Below are positions 46,301-58,300 of a stretch of 64,000 nucleotides of DNA, one piece after another. Numbering within the stretch: the stretch's first letter is position 1; each line of letters begins with the position of its first letter. Source of the DNA: Corythucha ciliata (lineage: Eukaryota; Arthropoda; Insecta; Hemiptera; Tingidae). The notes under the pieces were generated by a model that was not told where the DNA came from, searched no databases, and was given only the letters and a program-made list of their open reading frames with translations. Position numbers and translations under genes: made by a program. The stretch lies in contig CM075938.1 of assembly GCA_038030265.1 (NCBI GenBank), forward strand, positions 47,113,189 to 47,177,188, given 5' to 3'.

Positions 46301-49300
46301 AACTTGCAATTTTGATTGAATTAACAGCACTTAAAGACCCGAAACTTTCAATTTCGCGGATATTCAGGCAGGAAACTTGTAACTTTTCTCGTAATAGGAA
46401 TCGAATTTGCATTCTCTCAATACTATTTCACGGCTATTTAACGGGGTATGGTCACAGTCGGGTTCAACCAGCCCAAGAGATCGCGACCTCTAAAAAAATT
46501 TGCAAAAAAATTTGAAAGTTGCAATTTCTCGGATTTTGGGGATACGGGCGCCGTCAGCCTACAACGTGGGCCGTCATGCCCGTCTAGACCGGAATCAGAG
46601 CTCACATAAAAAACGATTGCTATTTCACGGATATTAAGCACCGTAACTTGTAATTTACCCGAATAACTTAAAATTTTGATGGAATTAAGACCCGAAACTC
46701 TCACTTCCAATTTTGTGGGTAAATCGTCGAGCTATGGCCTGGGGGCCACCGCCACCGCTACAAAAATGGTCCCACAAAAAAATACAATGTTGCCGAAATA
46801 AAGATTCAAAACTGTCAATTTCGCGTATACATAATATTCAGCCTGGATACTTCCAATTTTGCGGATTTTTGTCGTCAGAATGTTGCAATTTTACGAGTAT
46901 TCATCAGAAGGCTTTGGGCTCTGCCGTGGCCGGCAATTGAAACATTTTGGAGGTAAATTTCTTGCAAATTAGATGTTTCCAGGCAATATTTAGCTCCGAA
47001 ACTTGCATTTTCCCCGAAATTATGACCCATAACATTGCAATTCTGCTAAAATACAGACCCAAAACTTGCATTTACATAACAATTGAGATCCGTAAATTGC
47101 ATTTTTGTAGAAATAGGTTTAAAAAACGTTCAATTTCGTGGGCGCAGACATTTAGCTCCGATTGATGTGAATCCGCGGCTATTTCTTTCAATTTTACGTG
47201 CAAATTGCGGGTAAAATTGAAAATATTTATCCATTTTTAGCCGTGAATAAGCGCTTTTTCTCAATTCTGTCCGTGAATGAGCAGAGCTGCAAATGATTGA
47301 TTTTTTCACATTCAACATTCAACTAGCGTTTTTTTTTCTTAATTTATTAAGCCGTGCGGACTCGACCCAAGAACAGCACATTAGCGCTTTTTACAATTTA
47401 AACCGCGGATTAGCGATTTTTTTTGTCACTTTTAACCATGAATTTAGCGATTTTTCAACGATAGCCACAACAGTTGTTTCAACTAAAAATAAGTATACCA
47501 CACCATAACCGCCACCTTTGCCTCCATCTGAAAATGTTTGAGAGAGCTTACTATAGCCAATCATTTGTCCCCAGAGTCTTCTCGATCCTTTGGTACAATA
47601 ACAAGGTCTCAGGACGGTTCTGTCGGAGTCATCACGCCCTTCCACCTATGTGTCATTTTAATAAAACCTCTGAAAAACTACTGTGCTCTGGAATGTGGAA
47701 TGACTCTAAATTCGCTTCCAGGTATGATAAAAAAGTATTTCTTTCTCCTCAACTATTTTAATTTTTTTCCATATACTGATTTATTGACATTCTTGTCTCC
47801 CAACCATCGCTCATCAAAGTGAGGAATTTAATCGAGGACGCCTCCGTACTCTCGTCGTTTGCAACTTGAAAGGTCCCAAGTTTAATCCAACGATTATTTC
47901 GCACTATTCCCATTTAAATCGACTCACGGTCATAAATTCTAACATAACTTCGCTGTCGGTCATATTCCCAAAGCATCATTATCTGCAGGTGAAAATAAAC
48001 ATTCAATCTTCCCACAAGCCATTACGTTTCCACTAATTGGAGTCTCCAGTACGAGTCGTAGGCAACTTTCCGATTTGATTTGTTCTTCATTACCCACCAG
48101 GTTATTAACATGACCAATTTAAAGCTGGAAACCGTCCATTTATATACGTTCCGAGAGTTAGAGGCACTTCGAGTTTTGGACTTGAGTCACAATCGGCTGC
48201 GAACGTTGGATAAATACGCGCTCAAATTTATTCCGACGCTTCAAGTTATTTATTTAAGAGGTGACTCTTTTTAGGTGAGAGGGGGGATGAGGTGGAGTTT
48301 TGATTTTTTTAATTAAATTTTTGACAATGGGGAACTTGCATGAATGCCCGATTTGGGGGAAAAGTATACCAATAAATTGGCACACGCGGACAAAAATATC
48401 AACGGTAGTTGCAGCCCGATTGGTGCGTCTGGTGATTTTTAAATAAATTTCAAAGTTCTTCAGAAGGGGATGGATGGTGCGAGTGAAAAATGACGTCAAA
48501 GAGCAGTTTTGAAGCATTTGAGAAAACTCTAAAATTGTTTGTTTACAAACACTAACAAGAAAAATTAAACCCCGGAAAACGCGTCTTCCCCCCTCTTCAC
48601 AACACCATCCATTTCATTAACTGCCCTTTGACGTAATCAATCCCCCACTCAAAATTGTTAAAAATTCGCTTTAAAAAAACCCCTTGATTGATTTCAATGT
48701 TTAATGTGGCAATTGTCTTGTTGAAGAGTCCTCTTCAAGAAACACCAGTGATTGAAAAATGTGCAAGTTCCCCATTGCGAATTCATATTTTAAGGGAATG
48801 ACTGGGACTGCGACCATGAGCTTCGCTGGATGGGCAGTCAAAGTAATATTTCGTTGATCAAACGTGTGGCAGATGCTCACGACCTGGTGTGCGGAAGCCG
48901 TACATTTCCTGGAAAGCCCATCATTCCTGTTGCAATGATAATCAGGGTATGTTTGTTTCGCGGGTTCTTTTCAAAATATTCTTATAATTCGATATTGTTC
49001 ACATCACCCGTGAGCCAGAAATTAGAGTCGGAATGCCCAAAGTTGAGCGCTGAAACGTGGTGCACGTGCACTCTAGTTAACGTGGTCAGCACTCCGACCG
49101 ATTTTCGGAATCTCGTGCCCGTCATTCGTGTCAATTGCAGTGACATGAATCTCAGAGAGTTGCCGCCCACACTTCCGCAGAATACGACCACGCTCATTTT
49201 GTCCAATAACAATGTGAGTATGGCTATGGTATAGTTATTTGGGCGTCAAACCGTTTGTCTACTCGAGCCGCTGTTATAAACGCATTTCAGTGTATGGTCT

Positions 49301-52300
49301 GAATTTGCTGTGATGTTGAGGTTTGGGGCTTGTGAAACCAGAACCTCAGGACAAAAATTAATTTTATAATCAAAACTTCTGAATTGTTTTTACTATCGGA
49401 TACAACTTGGAGGAGGATACAGTCGGCTATGGTTGTCCTAAGACATTTTCATTATGGAAGGGCACATAACTTTTATATTGATGACATTTGTTTTGCTCGC
49501 TCATTTTGTTTCCGAAGATTACAAATGTCAAGGAATTGGCAACAAATCCTCAATACAGAACGGTGGCCGATATTTATCTGGATGGGAATCAAATCAAATC
49601 GATCGATAATTTGGAGGGAGCCGTCTGGTTAAGGATGTTCAGAGCTCTAAGCCTGAGCAACAACAAACTTCAGCAGGTTGGTTCCTTGTTTAAACCATAC
49701 GTACAATCAAATGTTCCACATTGTCATAATCAAACAGGTTCCTACGTATGCACTGGATCACGCATTAGCCAAAAATGATCAAGTGGTCAAATTGTACCTG
49801 GGGAAAAACCCATGGATTTGTGACTGCCACTTCACACCTGATTTTAAGGTAAGATACAATAAATTTAACCGTGGAGAGACCAGATACATCAATGCTTTGT
49901 GTATTAATAGGTTAAAGGGCATCCTCTGTCGCGCTTAGAGCGTTTATTGTTTTCTATACGTACAGGCCCCTATTCTACAGTCCTCTATACAGAATCCCCA
50001 CCGTTTTCCTCATCCATCGAGCGTTATGAACATACTATACAAGCAACGCAATGAATAGGACGAGCGACCATTGTATTGAAATAAATTATGGCGCCCTTGG
50101 TAATTAGCCGTAGGAAAGTGAAAGGGAAAACACAGAAATTGGTTACCCATTGGTGGTGCGGAGGGGAGTTGTTTACAGTATTGAAACGCAGTGGAACGTT
50201 GTCCTATCACTCTTATGTTTTGCTTTGTGCAAAGCTCTCGTGGTTGAAAATGACGATATGCGAGGGAGTCTGTTCAGTCAAATCTGTAAGAAATTAACTC
50301 GTTTTATACATGAGAAGTTCGAATCGGTAAGTGTAATTTGATAGGGAGAGCGTAAGGATCTTTTGCATAGGTTTCATTAATTAATAACAGGGTTCTTGAA
50401 TAATTATTCCCGGGTTTCTGTAAAAAAAAAAACAAAAAAACTGACAAACCCCGGGGGTAACTTCGCCACTAAAATAGAGAAAATACGCTGATCCCAAGTT
50501 TCTTCAGGTCCTTAAGCGGATAAAGTTGACGAGGCACACTAGTATGCGGTTCTTGGGGCAATCACGCAGCGATAAGTTTGAAAAAATTGCTAATATTGGT
50601 GTCAAAAACTGCGAAAAAGCGTTCATTCGTGGTTTTTTGATCAAAACTTTCAGACCGAAATTGAGAAAAAGTCGCAGATCGGATACAGGCCACTTTACGG
50701 CTACAGTGTAGACAAAACCGCCAATTTGCGGCAAATATCGAGAAAAATCACTAATTAGGGAAGCTAAAATTGAGAAAAACGCTAATTTACAGCTATAAAA
50801 GTGAGCAAAATGCTAATTCGCAGGTAAAAAATTAAGATAAATCACTAATTCGCGGACAAAGTGTAGCAGAAACTGTAATTTGCGGTTAAATTGAAATTTC
50901 CGTATTTGAAAATACACCAATCTATGGCATCTATGAAGGCGACTTTGAGGGGCTAAAGCTGAGAAAAAGCGCTCCCGTGGCTATAATGATTATAAAAATT
51001 GATGATGCGGGCAGAAATATTAAAAAACTCGGTATGTAATTGACGGCATTCAGTAATCACTAATTAGTGCGGCTAAAATTAATTAAACAGAATGCTTATT
51101 TGCAGCAAACCGAGAAGAAAACGCCAATTCGTGCCAATGGAGTAAAATAAAGCTAATTTGTGGGATAAAAACGCTACTGTGCTGCTAAAACACAAAGTAC
51201 TAATTATAGAAAAGCCCTAATTTTCATTGTGTGACTTAAATTGAGCATAAAAACACTCATTGGCGGATAGTATGTAGAAATAGCGCTAATTCGTGGATAA
51301 ATTGAGTGAAAATCCATAATTTAACGCTACGTGAAAAATATATTTCTTGTTTATTTAGTGACTATGGGGCCTCTGTGAGATTTCCTCCCCCTATACGTGT
51401 AGGTCCACCACCCGTGTTATTTAATTTTAACGTTCCTTCGCAATACAGCCCCAGCGTTGCCGTGGTTAAAACTGAGAAAAAACTGCGTGATTCGGGGTCA
51501 AAATTTGAGAAAAAGCGATAATTTGCAGCTAAAATGGGGAAAAACCCCTGCTAATTCGTAATTTCTAGCAAAAAATTCTGCTAAATTTGACGATAATATA
51601 CAGAAAAACGCAACAAATTTCCAGAAAAAAAAGAAAAAGCTCCTATACGCGGCAAAAACTAAGACAAACCGATAATTTGCGGCTGAAATAAATAAAAAGC
51701 GTTAATTCGCGACTAAAAGGCTATTCACCCTTCACCATCACTCGAGGAAACTTGCCAATAAATTGAGAGAATAATCTAATTTATGAATTAAATAATACAC
51801 AATTGCAACTCAACTTCACCGAGACTCAGAAAAACGGTACCAACCTCTGATTCGCGGGACTCAGGAGAAAAACGCAAATTCGTGGTTTCAGGAGGCAAAT
51901 TTGATCACATTTTTGAATAAAGGGAGGGGGGGATTGTTAATCCACTGCTAAAATTAAGTAAAATGATGATTCACGGCTAAATTTGAGAAAAAGCACCAGA
52001 GTTTGCTTACAGAGACAAATTCCGCCTAAATCGAGAAAAGGCACAAATTCATGCCCGTAAGTGAAGAAAACGGGTAATTTGCGGCTGAAACTGGAGCTGC
52101 CTCTGGACGCGTATGCCTTTAAAATAGTATATAGAATCGATTAATAATCTACGGGTCGTATAACCTTCGGTTAGTCTCGTGGTATTTGTTGACGAGTAAA
52201 GCCTCGTATACACATGCGAGCAGAGCAACCCGTAGCAGGATCCGAGCAAGCGTGGTTTTTGAAAATCTATTGCTGACGGAAATTTGTCCCTTCTTAACGA

Positions 52301-55300
52301 CAATGAAAGGTGAAAGTAGGGGAAAAAATCCCTAAAGTTTTCACTAGGAAACCAAGGAGGAAAACTAGTGTAAAACCTACTTATGTACAGTGGCGTAGCC
52401 AGCCCTTGTCTAGGGTTGGGTAGAAGATGTCAGATGCACCAAAGCCCTCAGACAGCAAGAGAAGTGGTACAGTTCATCAACTCAGAATAGGCGCTTTAAC
52501 AAATTAATTACCAACTTATTTTTTTTCTAAATTTGATTTTTTTTTGCTAATACGTGTTGTATGGTATTGTAATGGTAAATGGTGGGATAACATGCCTCCG
52601 GGCAAGGGGGTATCTGTGTCCTCTCTCAGGGGGGGTGATCGAAACTCCTCCCCCCAAAATTGAAGTTTTAATACCCTTAGGGCCTCCACTCACGGCGTCA
52701 CTTTGAAGCGCCACTGCCGACCACTCATAGTAGCTCCAACAAGTGGTCTCATGTGCGGCGGCCCTCAAACTGCTACAAGAAAACAGACGTTTTCACGAGA
52801 ATACTGCGGCGATTTCACTCTCAAAATAAACTTAGTGGTTTTACCTCAAAGCTGAAGTTTTAGATCGAAACTGGCTATTCTCGGACAAAAAATCGTTAGC
52901 ACGAAAATTGCGATTTTGGCGAAAAATTGCAATTTTAGTAAATACTGAAAAAAAAAAAAACATTTTTGCATAATATCGGTAACTTTATCACTATGCCGGT
53001 GATTTTATGGCGTTTTCCATTTGCATAAAATTCCGCTCTGGAGCCGAGCATTTCCATCCGTCTTCTCTGAATTATATCACATGGTAACGGAGTCGGCGGG
53101 TGGAAATGCTCGGCTCCTGAGCGGAATTTTATGCAAATGGAAAACGCCATTAGATTTGCGAGAAGCGTTATCCGCAAAATTGGATTTTCAGTGAGTTAGA
53201 CGTGCGGAAATGGTTTATTTGGCATAAGAAATCCGAAAAATTGGTTGTTGAATCTGGCAATACCACAAAATTGATTTTCCGCTACAAAAACTCATGGTCC
53301 TACAGAAAAAAGTTTGCAGAAGAGAAATTGAGCAATTGGTTATAAGTAGGGTGACCAGATTTTTCCCAGACGAAAGAAGGACCCAAATTTTATAAAGGAG
53401 AAGAAGAAATATTTGGGGGGGGGGTGTTGGGATTCATGGAGGGGAAAGGACGGAGAGGCTACTAATTCTACCCACTGTCCCGGCCATTGATCCTTCTTCC
53501 ACAATTCTGCCACTGATTCTAATTAGAACATGACCAAAATTGCCAAAACACAAAATTTGCTTTTGTAGGAGCCGAAATACGAAATTGGCATTTTGAGGAA
53601 CAAAAACCAAAAATTGGGTTTTGAAAGAGCCAAAACACGAAATTTGGAGGAGCCAAAACAAAAAATTCAGTTTCGAAAGAGCCGAAACACGAAATTTGCT
53701 TCCGGAGGATTCAAAACGCGTAATTGGCTTTTGAAAGAGCCAAAACGCATAATTGGCATTTGGTGAAGCCGAAACACGAAAATTGGCTTTCGAAGGCGCC
53801 AAAACACGAAATTTGCTTTTGAAGGAGCCAAAACATGAAATTGACTCCAGGAGGATCCAAAACACGAAATTGGCTTTTGAAGGATGAAAAACACAAAATA
53901 TGAATTTCAAGGAGCCAAAACACAAATTGACTTTCAACGGAGGCAGAACACGTAATTAGCATTTGATGAGCCCAAATATGAAATTGGCTTTGGAAAGAGC
54001 CATAACATGAAATTGGCTTTTGAAGGGGCCAAAACACGAAATTGGCATTTGGAGGAGCGAAAACAAAAAATTGGGGTTCGAAAGAGCCGAAACACGAAAT
54101 TGGCTTCCGGAAGATCCAAAACGATGTAGGAGAGGCCCAAAGGGGTGTTCGCCCGCAGCTAGCTCTGGTGTGGGACCCTGTCCTGCCGAAAATGTCTGGC
54201 GATCTCGGAAGTATCATCTCCTGGATCATAAAAAACTTCTGTGCAGGTGCCAGATACGATCGAATGACCCGGGTTTTTCAAACGGTGGGCTCCCGGATTT
54301 TATTATTATTTCGGTACAGCCTATTTTTCTTCACGAGGCCCTTCAGGCTCAGAGGAAGTACCCTGTTTTGAAATAAGTACCTTTTAGGGCCCTTTCGAGA
54401 AAAGCAAAGTAACACAGGACCATGAGCTGAAAAGAAGTACCGTCCTTCCAAAAGAAGGACTTCTGGTCACGGTAATTATAAGCGAGCCAATCGCGTGGAC
54501 ATGGTTTTGAGGGGAGAATGCGTGAAAACTGGTTTTGTAAAGCCAATCCCGGAAAATTAATTTTTCAGTGACCCACGTAAAAAAAAAAAAAAAAGCGAAA
54601 AAAATTCGCAAAATTGGATGTTCACAAATCTGAATATGATAATAGTAAATTACGATACGTAGGCTCACTCACTTTTCCCGATTGTCCCGAAAACTCGCGG
54701 ATTTTGAATATTTTGTTTTCTAGATGGATATAATGAATAAATCTGTCGCCGGTATTTTAATTAATAAATTAATTAGACTGATATTATCCGGATGACGATG
54801 GAAGGGCATAGCCCAACACGATTCGAGTTTCGAAAAAAAAAATGGCCCCCCGGCGGGATTGAACACGCAACCTCTGGATTACCAGTCCATTTGCTGCCAT
54901 TTGCGCCACGGAGACGCCTATGGGAGTCGTACTCCGAGGGATAAGCTAAGCCGAACCTCACCCAGGTCCATTGTTTCTCGAAACTCTAGGCGCTTCTCCT
55001 GATCGGTAAACCACGCTGAATTTTATCTTATCTATATGTTGTTAGATGGATATATTGAATAAATCTGTCGCCGGTATTTTAATTAATAAATTAATTAGAC
55101 TGATATTATCCGGACGACGATGGAAGGGCATAGCCCAACACGATGGAGCCATTTTTTCTCGAAACTCGAATCGTGTTGGGCTATGCCCTTCCATCGTCGT
55201 CCGGATAATATCAGTCTAATTAATTTATTAATTTTGTTTTCTATTTCCTTGTTCGTAAGGAGGAAAGTTTGATAACACACGAAGAAGAAGAAAAAAGAAA

Positions 55301-58300
55301 TACTTGAGCTTTGAGCTGACATCATATTCTTTGAATGGGTCAACAACATGCACGAAATTGGCTCTTTTATAGGGAGCCAATCAGGTGAAATAGGATTTTT
55401 GGCTGAGGAAAATCCAAGAAATTGTGGTTTCTGTGAGAGTGAAATCTGTGAAATCGGGGTTCAACAAAGGAGTTGAAACAGCAAAAATTCTAGTCATCGA
55501 CGAAACCAATACTACAAGGAAAGAAATGTGACACAGGAATCAACCGTTTCTAGAGGTTTCCAGGGTCAAATTCTCGAGTGCTTCCAATTTGACAGCTAAG
55601 CATTTCTTGAAACACGCAGTTCGCAGCTATTTATCTCCAACAAATTGGCAATTATGCTGATACAAAGGAGGATTACCTCCCCCTCTACCATTTAATATAT
55701 ACGTACTGTTAAAAATGGGCACGGTGAGGGCGTTGATTATTCACGGAGAGGACGCAAACGAATGAATTTATTGAAATATTGTCCCCGCACCCCCACTGTA
55801 AAACTTGCCCCTCCCTTTAACCCCAAGTATATTACCATTAGAATTGGAAGGAATTAAGAAAATCATGGTTATATCACCCGAAAAAACAGCCCCTTCAATT
55901 GCCGGCAGCAGAGGTTTTTTATACTGGTTTTTTTCGTTCGGAATGTTTTTTCGGTTTCACGGTCAGTAAAAGGCTTTGGGGAAATTATATGACACATACC
56001 TAAATAATTTTTTGTCATGATTTATTTCAATTTATAACACAACATGGTTTTTACCCATGGTTGTCCCCGAATGCCGGAGTTTTGGGGGACATTTGTAGCC
56101 TTAATATTTGTGTGGACAAGACAGTGTGTGCTAATGCTTACTGGCCGGTGTGCCTTCGTAGATGCCTAACAAGATGGGTCTTTCGGGCAGTCTTGTACTC
56201 ACAGTGTGGACAATTGAAGGGTTTCTCGCCGGTGTGCTTTTGACGATGCCTAGCAAGTTCATTCCTAGTGACGCCCTTGTACTCACAGTGTTCGCATTTG
56301 AAAGGTTTCTCGCCGATGTGCCTTCTCCGAAGGTGATTAACAAGATGGTACTTTTGGGCGGTCTTGAACTCACAGTGATAGCATTTGAAAGGTTTCTCGC
56401 CGGTGTGCGTTTGAAGATGCCTAACAAGATGGGTCTTTCGGGCAGTGTTGTACTCACAGTATGGACAATTGAAGGGCTTCTCGCCGGTGTGCTTTTGACA
56501 ATGCCTAGCAAGTTCATTCCTAGTGACGCTCTTGTACTCACAGTGTTCGCATTTGAAAGGTTTCTCGCCGATGTGCCTTCTCCGAAGGTGATTAACAAGA
56601 TGGTACTTTTGGGCGGTCTTAAACTCACAGTGATGGCATTTGAAAGGTTTCTCGCCGGTGTGCGTTTGCAGATGCCTAACAAGATGGGCCTTTCGGGCAG
56701 TGTTGTACTCACAGTGTGGGCAATTGAAGCATTTCTTGAAGGTTGCGTGTGTTTGAAGATGTTCATTGAGTTCATTCTCTCTGTCGCATTTAAACTGACA
56801 GTATGGGCAATCGAAGGGTTTCTCACGTTTGTGCGTTCGAAGAATATGATGATAAAGCTCGCTATTTAGTGAGCACTCGTACCCACAGTAAATACACTGA
56901 TTGTATGAAAACGAATTCATTATGGTATTGAGATACCAACGTCAGGGGGAAAAAATCGCTCAAGCAGGTCTCGTGGCATTTACCGGCAGAACATTATTTT
57001 AAACTTAAAGGACGAGCAAAGAGTAACGGGAATAATCTGACGAAAAAGAAATTATTAATAAATGTTGTTTTAAAAAGAGAGCAAAGGGCCACGAATTGTG
57101 AGTGTCGAGTCATTATTTTCTTATCGCGGAGAAGGGAGATATTTTGTTTTTATTACAGAGTAGAGTGGAGGAGTTATTAGGGAGTTTCGCAGTCTTCCAG
57201 GTCAAAATTATTATTCTTAAGTAAATTAAAATCTAACTGGTTGAAATTTATAAGTCAATAGCTTAAATAAATGTACGCTTCGGTTACTAAAGCGTTCGAA
57301 TAAATTGGTAATATTTGACGATTATACGCAATTTAAAAATTAAACAACGTTATCGTGGGGGGTGGGCGGACTGGGATAGGTTTTTGATTTAAAGACCGTT
57401 TTCATGTAGACTTTTCTCTGTTTCTCTGATTAAAAAGTCTTTTAACGGGAAATGAACGGGTTTCATAGGCGAATAATTAGTTTATGGACCGAATTTCATA
57501 GTTTCGAGGCCGTCCAGTTAGCAAATACGCCTGCAATTTGCAGGCTACCGGTCAAGTTTCTGATGGAGATAAAGCCTCTGCTTACCCGATGGAATTGACA
57601 GTGTCTAGCCTATACGAGTTAGCGACTCAAGGTCGCATGCAGCAGTGAGGTGCCCACCGTCTTAATTTGTTTGAAATTTCGCGAATTATTCTAAATACGG
57701 ATGAAAAAGAATTATACTTTAAGGTGCATAATACATAGAATATTTGAGTGCTTTTTAATTTATATTTGAAAATTTCAAAAAGAATTCGTTTTAAGTACAG
57801 TTTTAGCAAGCGAATTTATAAAAAATTGGCGTTTTAGCGTGCCAGAATCGTGAGCTGTCTTATTTTCAGCAAATTCCGCATTTTTTTTTTTTTAAGAGCA
57901 AAATAAGAGAAATTAGTTGGATATTGAGTCATTTCTTCGAAAATATTTTTTTTTAATGGAAAAATCCATGAAAATGTGTGTGATCAGGTACGATGGAATT
58001 TAGACGAAGCAAGAATCTGAGTAGTTCAGATCCCTCACCCCAACCACTTATAATTCAGACAATTATGTCTGAAATTTGCAAAATTACAATTTACGAGGCA
58101 ATAATACAATTTCTTCACAAAATTCACAGTACGCATCTTCATTAAATTCCCTTGAGAGTCTAATTTTGCTGGAACGTGGCTGAAAGGCGAAGTCTTATAA
58201 AATAAACGGTGCGGGTTATAAGCCAAATCTGCACTAAAATGGCGTATTCAGCCCAGCAACTTTTTTGTCAAGAAATGCCCTTCAACCTACTAAATTTAAA

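Noticed and set aside
50088..50341. Two overlapping plus frames near 50.1 kb as extra LRR-gene exons
   Set aside because: The exon ending at 49848 joins in phase to 63044 and completes the Cys cap, so no exon is needed here; the peptides match nothing I recognise.
53434..54229. Minus-strand frames of 167 and 172 residues rich in CFGSF and FRVL
   Set aside because: The periodicity follows the 33-bp family-B repeat in every frame; there is no independent coding evidence.
54841..54915. Functional tRNA-Thr gene
   Set aside because: The boxes are present but the T-arm and anticodon stem mispair, and it is joined to a repeated SINE body.
56162..56869. Plus-strand 235-residue frame
   Set aside because: It is the antisense shadow of the zinc-finger gene, with periodic hydrophobic repeats from the finger linkers.
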